From Anaerolineales bacterium (GTDB taxonomy: Bacteria; Chloroflexota; Anaerolineae; Anaerolineales; Villigracilaceae), in contig JAEURE010000034.1 of assembly GCA_016789485.1 (NCBI GenBank), positions 6,466 to 15,273 on the forward strand: 8,808 nucleotides of DNA, written 5' to 3'. Positions 1 to 6,630 of the stretch are shown one piece after another; the first letter of the stretch is position 1; each line of letters begins with the position of its first letter. Made by a program: the position numbers and the translations under genes. Under the pieces are notes generated by a model. The model searched no databases and was not told where the DNA came from. It worked only from the letters and a program-made list of their open reading frames with translations.

Positions 1-1
1 T

Positions 2-205
2 GCAAAAATCATCCATGCGCTCGGCTTAGAGAAGCCTATGTTCGAAGCAGCCGATCCGGAAGTTTTTGCCTGGTACGTAAAAAACTATGGGCCAGAAGTG
101 AACCTGTTTGTGGATCACAGTCAGATCGTCCAGCTGGAATGCCTGCGCTCAGGGTTGTGGGGTAACAAGAGCCTGTGGGGGAGGGTCTTAACTTACAAAT
201 ACTGA
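2..205 (+). CDS. Phosphosulfolactate synthase-like protein (ComA/HSA32 family), C-terminal part only
   Basis: This open frame enters from the left edge and ends at TGA 203-205, giving the last 67 residues of a protein. The visible part contains KNYGPEVNLFVDHSQIVQLE followed by a CLRSGLWG stretch and a WGRVLTY end. I recognise this as the C-terminus of the ComA (phosphosulfolactate synthase) TIM-barrel family, in the version close to plant HSA32 rather than the archaeal coenzyme M enzyme. Archaeal ComA adds sulfite to phosphoenolpyruvate to give phosphosulfolactate; the role of the HSA32-like bacterial members is not settled, so I assign the family and not the reaction. The N-terminal active-site half lies outside the window. 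The next gene begins about 110 bp downstream, so the protein need not share the fol transcript. Confidence 0.75.
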   Translation, partial: AKIIHALGLEKPMFEAADPEVFAWYVKNYGPEVNLFVDHSQIVQLECLRSGLWGNKSLWGRVLTYKY

Positions 206-231
206 GCATATGAGCGATAGAGCTGTTCACT

Positions 232-246
232 GGAAATCTGATTTCC
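232..246. repeat. Short perfect inverted repeat upstream of folE
   Basis: GGAAAT-CTG-ATTTCC has 6-bp arms around a 3-nt centre. It lies between the ComA-like stop and folE, about 70 bp before the folE start. It has no T-run, so it is not an obvious intrinsic terminator. It could be an operator for the folate genes or chance. Confidence 0.3.
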
Positions 247-316
247 TCCATTGTACAGGCGAGCAACCCGGGGTCATCCACTGGGCTGACGCTGATATCA
301 AGAAAAAAAGGTGAGA

Positions 317-976
317 ATGAACATTCATGACGACCCGGATGATCTCGAATATCGTACGGCTATGAAACTGCAGACCCGCCAGATACCGGACGAGCAGTTC
401 CGCAAATTTGAAGGTTATGCTTCAGAAATCTTTGCCGCATTTGGATTGGATCTCAATACGCCGGCAACGAAAGATACGCCGCGACGCTTTATTAAGGCGC
501 TATTCGATGCAACGGAAGGATATGATGGTGATCCCAAACTCCTGCGGGTTTTTGAAACGGAATGCCGCGGTGAGCCTGACTGTAGGCTCAGCCAGGTGGT
601 CGAGGGACCTATCCCGTTTTATGCGCTATGTGAGCATCATGCCCTTCCTTTCCATGGCATGGCTTACGTTGGCTACATCGCTCATGAGAATATTATTGGA
701 ATTTCAAAGCTCACCCGGATGGTGCGGCTTTTCTCCAAACGCTTTGCTGTACAGGAACGCATCGGTCAGCAAATTGCAGATACTTTGGACACTATGTTGC
801 ATCCCCACGGAGTTGCTGTCTACCTTGAAGCACGACATCTGTGTGTGGAAATGCGCGGCGTACGAGAAACATCGCCTATGACTCGGACCACGGTCTGGCG
901 CGGTCATTACGCCAACGATGCAGCATTGCGCTCTGAATTCTTTACCGCTTGCGGTCTGCAGCGAAATGAGCGCTAG
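317..976 (+). CDS. folE: GTP cyclohydrolase I
   Basis: GTP cyclohydrolase I converts GTP to 7,8-dihydroneopterin triphosphate plus formate, the first step of folate (pterin) synthesis, in a cytoplasmic homodecamer. The 219-residue product matches the usual length of about 220. The Zn site is complete: Cys105 and His108 in LCEHHALPFHG and Cys176 in HLCVEMRGV. With the spacing used here (71 residues between the cysteines) this agrees with the E. coli enzyme as I remember it. The stretch GISKLTRMVRLFSKRFAVQE and the downstream MRGVRETSPMTRTT are also typical. I chose ATG 317 because AAGG (308-311) sits 5 nt before it; an in-frame GTG at 311 would add two residues but lacks a spaced ribosome site, and ATG 362 is a less likely alternative. 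The stop TAG abuts the folB ATG, so the two are one translational unit. Confidence 0.95.
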   Translation: MNIHDDPDDLEYRTAMKLQTRQIPDEQFRKFEGYASEIFAAFGLDLNTPATKDTPRRFIKALFDATEGYDGDPKLLRVFETECRGEPDCRLSQVVEGPIPFYALCEHHALPFHGMAYVGYIAHENIIGISKLTRMVRLFSKRFAVQERIGQQIADTLDTMLHPHGVAVYLEARHLCVEMRGVRETSPMTRTTVWRGHYANDAALRSEFFTACGLQRNER

Positions 977-1339
977 ATGGATCAGGTTTTCATTAGTGAC
1001 TTGATCGCGCATGGAATCATCGGGGTCAATGATTGGGAGCGTGAAAAGCCGCAGGAGATCTCGATCAATATCGTTCTATTCGCGGACTTGCATGAAGCTG
1101 GGCGCAGCGACAATGTCGAGGATAGCGTGAATTACAGAACGGTGGCGAAAAAGGTGCTGGCACATGCTGAAACAGCACAACGGCACACTGTTGAAGCCCT
1201 GGCTGCTGACGTGGCGCGCTTGTGTCTGGAGGTGCCAGGCGTTCAGCAAGTCCGTGTACGGATAGAAAAGCCGGGTGCGGTACGGTTTTCAAGAGCGGTG
1301 GGAGTCGAGATTGAGCGGTCAAGAGAGGATGTAGTATGA
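977..1339 (+). CDS. folB: Dihydroneopterin aldolase
   Basis: FolB cleaves 7,8-dihydroneopterin to 6-hydroxymethyl-7,8-dihydropterin and glycolaldehyde, feeding FolK. The product has 120 residues, normal for this single-domain tunnel-fold enzyme. Family signatures visible are IIGVNDWEREKPQ near the N-terminus (Glu21), VNYRTVAKKV (Tyr53), HTVEALA (Glu73) and RIEKPGAVRF (Lys98). These correspond to the pterin-anchoring Glu, the active-site Tyr and the catalytic Lys of the family. The start codon follows directly on the folE stop with no gap, and the last codons overlap folK by an ATGA junction (1336-1339), so translation of all three genes is probably coupled. No phosphatase for dihydroneopterin triphosphate lies nearby, which is common because that step is served by unlinked hydrolases. 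Confidence 0.95.
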   Translation: MDQVFISDLIAHGIIGVNDWEREKPQEISINIVLFADLHEAGRSDNVEDSVNYRTVAKKVLAHAETAQRHTVEALAADVARLCLEVPGVQQVRVRIEKPGAVRFSRAVGVEIERSREDVV

Positions 1340-1911
1340 AACAAGCTATGCATCAAGCCTGCCTGCTCGTGGGATCGAATATCCGTCCCACAAAAAATAT
1401 TCCTTTAGCAGTTAACCTTTTGCAGAAGTACATGACAATTCTCCAGACATCCTCTGTTTGGGAAACCGAGGCTGTAGGGTCCGATAGTCCTAACTTTCTC
1501 AACGCTGCCCTGTTGGTTACAACTTCAATGGAGGCTGAAATTCTCAAAGAGCGGGTGCTCCGTCCGTTGGAGGCACGCCTCGAGCGCGTACGCACCAGTG
1601 ACAAAAATGCACCACGTACAATAGACCTTGACATCCTCCTCTTTGATCACCAATTGCTGGAGCCGAATCTGTGGCGATATGCCTATTGCGCTGTTCCAGT
1701 AGCAGAAGTTCTACCTGGATACCAGACGGACACTGGAGAGTATCTCAAAGATGCTGCTTTGCGTTTGGTTCGTTCGACGTCTATTTGGGAGCGGACGGAT
1801 ATCTCTATTTATGATTTTCAATATTGCTCTGTGATTTGTAGCAAGAAACAGGTAGGAAATTTGGAAAATAAAAATAACTGTTCAACACATCGTCCCGAGG
1901 TCTTCCACTGA
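1336..1911 (+). CDS. folK: 6-hydroxymethyl-7,8-dihydropterin pyrophosphokinase (HPPK)
   Basis: HPPK transfers pyrophosphate from ATP to 6-hydroxymethyl-7,8-dihydropterin, making the substrate of dihydropteroate synthase. The family core is clear: LVGSNIRP (residues 11-18), SSVWETEAVGSDSPNFLNA (39-57), LEARLERVR (78-86) and the ATP/Mg motif APRTIDLDILLF (92-103) with Asp97 and Asp99. The usual PHPR-type segment after the core is replaced by LWRYAYCAVPVAEVLP, a variation that leaves the AVPVAEVLP end of the fold recognisable. The normal fold should finish near residue 150-155. The last ~35-40 residues are encoded by AT-rich sequence, match nothing I know, and may be read-through past a lost stop. 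No folP (dihydropteroate synthase) follows; the operon appears to stop here. Confidence 0.92.
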   Translation: MKQAMHQACLLVGSNIRPTKNIPLAVNLLQKYMTILQTSSVWETEAVGSDSPNFLNAALLVTTSMEAEILKERVLRPLEARLERVRTSDKNAPRTIDLDILLFDHQLLEPNLWRYAYCAVPVAEVLPGYQTDTGEYLKDAALRLVRSTSIWERTDISIYDFQYCSVICSKKQVGNLENKNNCSTHRPEVFH

Positions 1912-1983
1912 TGATCGATCGCCGGGCGGGAATGTGATAACTGGAACTCTAGCTGAGATGGGATGGACACGTATAGGGAGCTG

Positions 1984-1998
1984 TACATTGTCAATGTA
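1984..1998. promoter_or_regulatory. Perfect 15-bp palindrome upstream of sdhC, candidate operator
   Basis: TACATTG-T-CAATGTA has 7-bp perfect arms around one central base, 119 bp before the sdhC start. It lies in the gap between folK and the sdh operon, where the sdh promoter is expected. The size and symmetry suit a dimeric helix-turn-helix regulator. No convincing -35/-10 pair could be fixed near it. Confidence 0.35.
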
Positions 1999-2031
1999 AG
2001 AAAAACAATATCTCATACCTAGGCAAAGCCT

Positions 2032-2044
2032 CCAGAAAATCTGG
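2032..2044. repeat. Small inverted repeat in the sdh leader region
   Basis: CCAGA-AAA-TCTGG has perfect 5-bp arms and a 3-nt loop. It lies about 75 bp upstream of sdhC, either within the promoter region or in the 5' untranslated leader. There is no following T-run, so it is not a standard terminator for folK. Confidence 0.2.
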
Positions 2045-2106
2045 TTGCTAATCGCCTTCCATAAGTTGTAACCGACGAGCTAATTACGAAAGTTAATCGT
2101 TTCCTT

Positions 2107-2112
2107 TGGAGG
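2107..2112 (+). promoter_or_regulatory. Ribosome binding site that fixes the sdhC TTG start
   Basis: TGGAGG ends 5 nt before TTG 2118. An in-frame TTG at 2106 overlaps this Shine-Dalgarno sequence and cannot be the start, and no ATG exists near the beginning of the conserved protein. This supports initiation at TTG 2118. Confidence 0.65.
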
Positions 2113-2117
2113 TTCCA

Positions 2118-2480
2118 TTGGGCTCAAAAAGAAATATTAGCCTTGCAAAGGCCCTAAGATACAAGGGACAGGCCTCGTACCTGACCTACATCCTGCATCG
2201 CATTGGAGGGAGTGCGTTGTTCGTTTTCTTCACGGTTTACCTTTTGGGATTGCTTGGAGTCGAATCCATGCACGCGCTGATGCGCAACTGGCTCTTTCAG
2301 GTTATTTTCCTGATCTTTGGGTTGTTCCACGCCATCAATGGCCTACGTATTACTTTCTTAGACCTGTCACCGAAACTGATGGAGCATTTTCGCACTGCCA
2401 TCAACATCGAGTGGGTGGCATATGTTTTGGTCGCAGGCTTTGCGCTCTTTGTTGTATTGCGCAACGCGTTTGGAGACTAA
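2118..2480 (+). CDS. sdhC: Succinate dehydrogenase cytochrome b subunit (SdhC)
   Basis: SdhC is one of two membrane anchors that bind heme b and the quinone site of complex II. The 120-residue product starts at TTG 2118, chosen from the GGAGG five bases upstream. Three membrane segments are visible at about residues 24-47, 58-78 and 98-116. The segment YILHRIGGSALF (24-35) matches the Ser/His-Arg region of the family that sits near the quinone. LFHAINGLRITFLDL (69-83) is the classic SdhC signature, and His71 is the expected axial heme ligand. The stop is followed after one base by the sdhD start, and the gene heads the order C-D-A-B usual in bacteria. Sequence identity in these anchors is always low, so the order and the HxxNGxR motif carry the call. 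Confidence 0.88.
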   Translation: MGSKRNISLAKALRYKGQASYLTYILHRIGGSALFVFFTVYLLGLLGVESMHALMRNWLFQVIFLIFGLFHAINGLRITFLDLSPKLMEHFRTAINIEWVAYVLVAGFALFVVLRNAFGD

Positions 2481-2481
2481 G

Positions 2482-2892
2482 ATGACAACGCGAACCCTTC
2501 CCATCTCGAAACGCGGCTTCAATTTTGAAACTTTCATGTGGGCGTTCACCCGCTTCACCGCCATCGCGATGTACGGATTCGTGCTCGCAGGTATGATCGG
2601 CGGTTTGATCGCCAGCGCGCAGACTGGCGCAGATCTCGGTGAGGTCTTTTACTGGGCATTCTTCCCGAATATGGCGGGGAATCCGCTTGGGCAAATCTGG
2701 ATGACCATACTTGCCAAGCTAATGGTCATTGCCTTCGTGCTCACTGCCTGTGGGCATGGAGTCCATGGTGCGCTGGAAATCTGGGATGATTATTTTGCGA
2801 GCGAAGGCGCACGCCGCTGGGCCCGGAATTTTGTCATTATCTATGCGTTTGTAGCGAGTTTGATCGCGATTTATGTGATCTGGACTGCTTAG
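2482..2892 (+). CDS. sdhD: Succinate dehydrogenase membrane anchor subunit (SdhD)
   Basis: SdhD is the second membrane anchor of succinate:quinone oxidoreductase. I start it at ATG 2482, with GGAG at 2472-2475; a longer in-frame opening from 2422 would lie inside sdhC and lacks a ribosome site. The 136-residue product has three hydrophobic spans at about residues 28-47, 73-95 and 113-134. The key element is GHGVHGALEIWDDY (91-104). His92 fits the heme b ligand, spaced HxxxG and 11 residues before Asp103, and Asp103-Tyr104 fits the DY pair near the quinone in E. coli SdhD. Together with SdhC this makes a two-anchor, one-heme type of complex. It is followed 12 bases later by sdhA, which has its own AGGAG site. 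Confidence 0.85.
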   Translation: MTTRTLPISKRGFNFETFMWAFTRFTAIAMYGFVLAGMIGGLIASAQTGADLGEVFYWAFFPNMAGNPLGQIWMTILAKLMVIAFVLTACGHGVHGALEIWDDYFASEGARRWARNFVIIYAFVASLIAIYVIWTA

Positions 2893-2904
2893 GAGAAATC
2901 ACTC

Positions 2905-4695
2905 ATGGCAAATATTCATCAGTTTGAAGTAATTGTCGTCGGCGCAGGCGGAGCGGGACTCATGGCGGGATTGTATGCCTCGCGCGGTGCCAAGACGGCG
3001 GTCATCAGCAAGTTGTACCCCACACGTTCGCACACAGGTGCCGCACAAGGCGGCATCAGTGCGGCACTGGGGAATTATGAGGAAGACAAACCCGAATGGC
3101 ACATTTATGACACAGTCAAGGGATCGGATTATCTTGGCGACCAGGATGCCATCGAGTTCATGTGCAATGAAGCGATCGACACGGTGATTGAACTCGAACA
3201 TATGGGTTTGCCCTTCGACCGCACACCCGAAGGCCGCATCTCACAGAGACCGTTCGGCGGACACACCAATAATGAAACTGGCAAACCCGTTCGCCGTGCC
3301 GCGCATGCCGCGGACCGCACAGGTCACATGATTTTGCAGACGCTGTATCAGCAGTGTATCAAGAACAAGGTCACTTTCTTCGACGAATTTCAAGTGCTTG
3401 ATTTCATTGTGGTCGATGGCAGAGCAGCAGGAGTGGTCGCTGTCGAATTGGCAACGGGCGAACTTCATACATTCCATGCAAAAGCAGTTATCTTTGCCAC
3501 AGGCGGATATGGCCGCATCTTTGAGGTCACATCCAATGCCTATGCATACACTGGCGATGGCGCTTCCATTTTGTTGCGGAGAGGTATCCCGTTGGAGGAT
3601 ATGGAGTTCTTCCAGTTCCATATACCGGCATTTACAAACTCGGCATCCTCATCACCGAAGGCGCGCGGTGAAGGGGCGGTGTTGATCAACGGCAACGGCG
3701 AACGTTTTATGCCGAAGTATGCGCCGACCGTTAAAGACCTGGCGTCACTCGATGTGGTCTCACGCGCGATCCTCACCGAGATCAAAGGTGGACGAGGCAT
3801 CAATGGAAAGAATTATGTGTATCTGGATATTCGCCCGGAGACCGTGAATAAATTTGCCGCCAAGGATGGACGTACCAACCCCGACGGTTCCCCCTACAAA
3901 ATTACCGGGGACACGGTTCTGCAGAAGATTCCTGACATTGTGGATTTCTGTCGTGTCTACCTCGGAGTTGACCCTGTCACCCAACTGATGCCGATCCAAC
4001 CGACGGCACACTATGCGATGGGTGGCATCCCGACGAACAAGTATGGCGAGGTGGTTGTGGATGATAAAGGTACAACTGTACCGGGTCTGTTTGCGGCGGG
4101 TGAATGTGCCTGTGTGTCAGTGCACGGCGCGAATCGACTCGGCACAAATTCCCTGCTTGATATTGTTGTGTTCGGCAAACACGCCGGGCTCAAGGCGGCA
4201 GAGTACGCGAAACAGGCTGATTATGGGAAACTGCCTCAGGACGCTGAAGCCAGCGCCATGTCCCAGTTTGAGGCCATGCGGAATGGGTCAGGCAAAGAGG
4301 CTGTCTACGATCTATCCAACGAGATGAAGAAAGTCATGTTCTCGGAAGTTGGCATTTATCGGAACGGATCGGCGATGGAGGATGCCATCGACAGGATCCA
4401 GGAATTGAAGGAAAAATACAAGTACGTCAAAGTGAACGACACGGGTAAGATCTTCAACACTGAATTGTTGAATGCCTGGGAATTGGGCAACATGCTCGAT
4501 ATCGCGGAAGTGGTTGCCATGAGCGCGGTAAACCGAACAGAGTCGCGCGGAGGTCATTCACGCGAAGATTATCCCAACCGGGATGATGTGAATTGGCTGA
4601 AGCATACGCTGATCAGAAAGACAAACGGCAAATTTGAGACCAGTTATAAGCCTGTCGTTATCACCAAATATCAACCGAAAGCCAGAGTGTATTAG
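2905..4695 (+). CDS. sdhA: Succinate dehydrogenase flavoprotein subunit (SdhA), with an internal out-of-frame segment
   Basis: SdhA oxidises succinate to fumarate on covalently bound FAD and passes electrons to SdhB. The 596-residue frame has the FAD-binding [20 protein letters not shown] (residues 11-30), the flavin-linking His43 in [26 protein letters not shown], Arg287 in DVVSRAIL, His369 in PTAHYAMGG and Arg411 in [12 protein letters not shown]. His239 in EFFQFH is also present. Directly after His239 the family sequence is lost for 13 residues (240-252) and returns at [17 protein letters not shown]. The missing family sequence, [15 protein letters not shown], is readable in another frame at 3624-3668. 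So a one-base and a two-base deletion bracket the segment, one codon net is lost, and the active-site Thr-Glu pair is absent. An insertion near residues 315-335 ([16 protein letters not shown]) is typical of one SdhA subgroup. If the sequence is correct, activity is doubtful. Confidence 0.93.
   Translation: MANIHQFEVIVVGAGGAGLMAGLYASRGAKTAVISKLYPTRSHTGAAQGGISAALGNYEEDKPEWHIYDTVKGSDYLGDQDAIEFMCNEAIDTVIELEHMGLPFDRTPEGRISQRPFGGHTNNETGKPVRRAAHAADRTGHMILQTLYQQCIKNKVTFFDEFQVLDFIVVDGRAAGVVAVELATGELHTFHAKAVIFATGGYGRIFEVTSNAYAYTGDGASILLRRGIPLEDMEFFQFHIPAFTNSASSSPKARGEGAVLINGNGERFMPKYAPTVKDLASLDVVSRAILTEIKGGRGINGKNYVYLDIRPETVNKFAAKDGRTNPDGSPYKITGDTVLQKIPDIVDFCRVYLGVDPVTQLMPIQPTAHYAMGGIPTNKYGEVVVDDKGTTVPGLFAAGECACVSVHGANRLGTNSLLDIVVFGKHAGLKAAEYAKQADYGKLPQDAEASAMSQFEAMRNGSGKEAVYDLSNEMKKVMFSEVGIYRNGSAMEDAIDRIQELKEKYKYVKVNDTGKIFNTELLNAWELGNMLDIAEVVAMSAVNRTESRGGHSREDYPNRDDVNWLKHTLIRKTNGKFETSYKPVVITKYQPKARVY
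3622..3662 (+). other. Frameshifted segment inside sdhA (dicarboxylate-site lesion)
   Basis: In the sdhA frame these codons give [13 protein letters not shown] in place of the family [14 protein letters not shown]. Reading from 3624 in another frame gives [15 protein letters not shown] and then TGA at 3669. The family needs 14 residues between FH and ARGEG; here there are 13. This fits a 1-base loss at about 3622-3623 and a 2-base loss in the GC-rich run GGCGCGCGG at about 3660-3668. Confidence 0.9.
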
Positions 4696-4703
4696 AGGTG
4701 AAC

Positions 4704-5411
4704 ATGGAAGTCACAGTCAAAATCTTTCGCTACAGTCCCGAGAAGGATGAACGCGGTCATTACGAAACATACACCGTGGAAGCGGACCCGAACGATCGCA
4801 TTCTTGATGTGCTTGAGTTAATCAAGGGTCACACGGACGGTTCGTTATCCTTCCGCCGTTCATGTGCGCATGGTGTATGTGGCTCGGATGCGATGCGCAT
4901 TAATGGCAGCAACATGCTGGCATGCAAGACGCTGGTGCGCGATGTGGGTGCGAAGATCACTGTGGAGCCTATGCTTGGCCTGAAGGTTGTCAAGGATCTG
5001 ATCGTGGATATGGATCCGTTCTTCAATAACTACAGAAAAATGCTCCCATATTTGATCAACGAATCACCGCTGCCTGCTGATGGCAAAGAACGCTTGCAAT
5101 CACCCGAGCAACGTGCCCGCTTTGATGAAACCACCAAGTGCATTTTATGCGCGGCGTGTACGACATCGTGTCCATCATTTTGGGGCAGCAAAGAATATTA
5201 TGGTCCTGCCGCACTGATGACTGCCCATCGCTTTGTGTACGACAGCCGTGATGAAGGTGCATCACAGCGCTTACAGATTTTGAGCGAGACTAATGGAACT
5301 GCCCGATGTCACACTGCCTATAACTATACGAACGCCTGCCCTCGTGGTATTCATATCACGAAGGCCATTGGTGAGTTGAAACTGGCGCTGGTGACCGGGA
5401 AGTTAGATTAG
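4704..5411 (+). CDS. sdhB: Succinate dehydrogenase iron-sulfur subunit (SdhB), with one cluster Cys replaced
   Basis: SdhB carries electrons from SdhA to the quinone site through [2Fe-2S], [4Fe-4S] and [3Fe-4S] centres. The 235-residue product has the plant-type ferredoxin motif SCAHGVCGSDAMRING with Cys54, Cys59, Asp62 (as in E. coli, where Asp takes the third position) and Cys74. The bacterial ferredoxin motif CILCAACTTSCP supplies Cys146, 149, 152 and 156. The last motif, expected as CHxxxNCxxxCP, reads CHTAYNYTNACP: Cys202 and Cys212 are present but the middle Cys is Tyr208 (TAT, one base from TGT). That position is a [3Fe-4S] ligand in E. coli SdhB. I start at ATG 4704 with AGAGG ending 5 nt upstream; GTG 4698 would add two residues. 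It closes the operon, 8 bases after sdhA. Confidence 0.93.
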   Translation: MEVTVKIFRYSPEKDERGHYETYTVEADPNDRILDVLELIKGHTDGSLSFRRSCAHGVCGSDAMRINGSNMLACKTLVRDVGAKITVEPMLGLKVVKDLIVDMDPFFNNYRKMLPYLINESPLPADGKERLQSPEQRARFDETTKCILCAACTTSCPSFWGSKEYYGPAALMTAHRFVYDSRDEGASQRLQILSETNGTARCHTAYNYTNACPRGIHITKAIGELKLALVTGKLD

Positions 5412-5879
5412 GGGTTGGCCTAGACGACAGGGGACGTTTTTTTGTTGAACAAAGGAAGAACTGAAGCTTGATGCCTGGTTCAAATACATTGCTCCCAGTC
5501 TAGCAAATAAGGGCACCAAAAAACAACCGCGGCGCCTTTGTTAGAGTTGAATGAGGGCTACCGCCCGTTCCAGGCTGATTCATGTGCCCAAGAAGTCAGA
5601 AACCATAAATGGCCGATGTTCGATCAATAATCGAGGGGATAAGCGCGGAATTTACCAGCTGATGCGCAGCTAACCTGCCCACAATCCGGCAATGAGCGCG
5701 CCGATTGCCAAAGCCATCAGCGGTAAATAAGAACTTCCGCTTTAAAGGAGATGCATTCGGTATCGTCCGTGACATTCTCGGACAACTGTATCAAGGACGC
5801 CCTCCAAATCACTGCCTGAGGAAAGGACTGGTGTGGCGGAGATGCGCAGCCTCTGGCAGCATGCATTAATGCTTATGTT
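5412..5879. other. Gene-free stretch between sdhB and the DUF2249 gene
   Basis: No gene can be supported here. A run of seven T at 5437-5443 follows sdhB, but the sequence before it forms only a weak stem with a wobble pair, so a terminator is unproven. A short open stretch at 5449-5544 (31 codons, no normal start, containing LDAWFKYIAPSLANKG) reads like protein but is too short to call. The 10-mer GATGCGCAGC occurs at 5662-5671 and again at 5841-5850. GCATTAATGC at 5863-5872 is a perfect palindrome just past the end of the convergent minus-strand gene. Confidence 0.6.
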
Positions 5880-6110
5880 TCAATTACGACCAATACGTAC
5901 GCGCCATGTTTCAGGGTTGGCTTCCACGTATTCCCAAGCGAATGTCCTGGGGCGTTCCGCTTGAAATTGGTAATAGACCGCTTTGGGGTAGTGGTGATTC
6001 ACCAGGATGAACGCTTCCCCATGTAGAAATCTATCGAACCAGTCGAAGATCAGGGGGCGCCGCTTCGCCGGGGCAGCACTACGAATATCCAATTTAGTCT
6101 CTTTGTTCAT
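5880..6110 (-). CDS. DUF2249 domain protein
   Basis: This 76-residue minus-strand protein is a single DUF2249 domain. The family pattern is plain: LDIR near the N-terminus (residues 8-11), RRPLIFDWFDRFLHGEAFIL (17-36), the NHHYPKAVYYQFQAE segment corresponding to the conserved HDPxPLYYQ region, and the ending FAWEYVEANPETWRVRIGR. Its biochemical role is unknown; members often occur near nitrite or nitric oxide reduction genes, hemerythrin-like proteins or Fe-S repair genes, none of which are visible here. The start ATG is supported by AAGGAG at 6118-6123 on the minus strand, 7 nt away. It is transcribed towards sdhB, alone, in a gene-poor stretch. A TTGAT-N7-GTCAA dyad (6134-6150) lies just upstream and resembles one before the osmC gene. 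Confidence 0.85.
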   Translation of the reverse strand: MNKETKLDIRSAAPAKRRPLIFDWFDRFLHGEAFILVNHHYPKAVYYQFQAERPRTFAWEYVEANPETWRVRIGRN

Positions 6111-6117
6111 ATCGAAT

Positions 6118-6123
6118 CTCCTT
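6118..6123 (-). promoter_or_regulatory. Strong ribosome binding site of the DUF2249 gene
   Basis: The minus strand reads AAGGAG, 7 nt before the ATG ending at 6110. It confirms both the strand and the start of this short gene. Confidence 0.8.
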
Positions 6124-6133
6124 CAAATTAATT

Positions 6134-6150
6134 TTGATGTGGTGTGTCAA
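6134..6150. promoter_or_regulatory. 17-bp dyad TTGAT-N7-GTCAA upstream of the DUF2249 gene
   Basis: The plus strand reads TTGAT GTGGTGT GTCAA; on the minus strand it begins with TTGACA, an exact -35 consensus, though no good -10 follows at the right distance. It resembles the half-sites of FNR/CRP-type regulators, but the spacer is 7 bases and not the 4 of an FNR box. The same architecture recurs at 7227-7243. Confidence 0.4.
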
Positions 6151-6286
6151 TAATTCCACTTCACGTGGTTCAGGCGAGTGTTTGGGCCAGTATTTGCTCT
6201 ACTTCCGGCAGCCGAATGAAAATGAACTTCTCCTTAATTCGGCTGCTGTTGCTGTTCAGCCTGGAACGGCAAAGAGCGTATGAAGT

Positions 6287-6300
6287 CAAGGTATACCTTG
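6287..6300. repeat. 14-bp perfect palindrome CAAGGTATACCTTG
   Basis: The 14 bases are fully self-complementary. Flanking AGT (6284-6286) and ACT (6302-6304) would extend the symmetry if T6301 is skipped. Its appearance resembles a dimeric regulator site, but no promoter can be tied to it, and one palindrome of this length is not improbable in a window of this size. Confidence 0.3.
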
Positions 6301-6614
6301 TACTCACTCTACCAGTCCTTCTCCATTGCCGTAACCGCCATAACGCGTAATCTTTCTCAGCATTTACGATGATTTATCTGGTGTGATGCAACCATAGGGT
6401 AGTGAATACGCCAGGTTTCAAGAACAGGTGGTAGATATGACGATCCAATCCCAATTTTCCTCAGACCAGCAACAAAGGCCAATCAACTGATCATGAGAAC
6501 CACACCCTCGTGCAAGACTATGCCGTTCCGCTCCGGTAGTATCTCAATCTGATTCAATTACCGAAAGCCGCACCTTTGACGCGCTGGTACCAGAGTGCCC
6601 GATTCAATCTAGTT

Positions 6615-6630
6615 GGCTGCAACTGCAGCC
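6615..6630. repeat. Inverted repeat GGCTGCA-AC-TGCAGCC
   Basis: Seven perfect base pairs surround a 2-nt centre (as RNA, probably six pairs with a 4-nt loop). No T-run follows, so it is not a typical terminator on either strand. It may be the remains of a longer structure. Confidence 0.3.

Noticed and set aside
36..281. 81-codon minus-strand open frame across the ComA-like 3' end
   Set aside because: It is a shadow of the recognised plus-strand coding frame and has no family pattern or ribosome site.
2422..2481. Longer SdhD start inside sdhC
   Set aside because: The 20 extra residues overlap the sdhC end, and the ribosome site at 2472-2475 points to ATG 2482.
5437..5443. T-run after sdhB as an intrinsic terminator
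   Set aside because: The preceding bases form only a 4-pair stem with one wobble, so termination here cannot be supported.
5462..5500. GGTTCAAATA resembling a tRNA T-loop
   Set aside because: The flanking bases do not form a T-stem, and no acceptor, D or anticodon arm is present.
5670..5741. Possible minus-strand membrane peptide remnant (MALAIG followed by hydrophobic residues if one base is inserted)
   Set aside because: It needs a frameshift to be hydrophobic, is under 25 residues and has no ribosome site.
6134..6150. Canonical FNR box before the DUF2249 gene
   Set aside because: The half-sites are similar, but the spacer is 7 bases and not 4, so it is reported only as an unnamed dyad.
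6144..6350. 68-codon plus-strand open frame
   Set aside because: It begins within the candidate operator of the minus-strand DUF2249 gene, has no ribosome site and no recognisable composition or motif.
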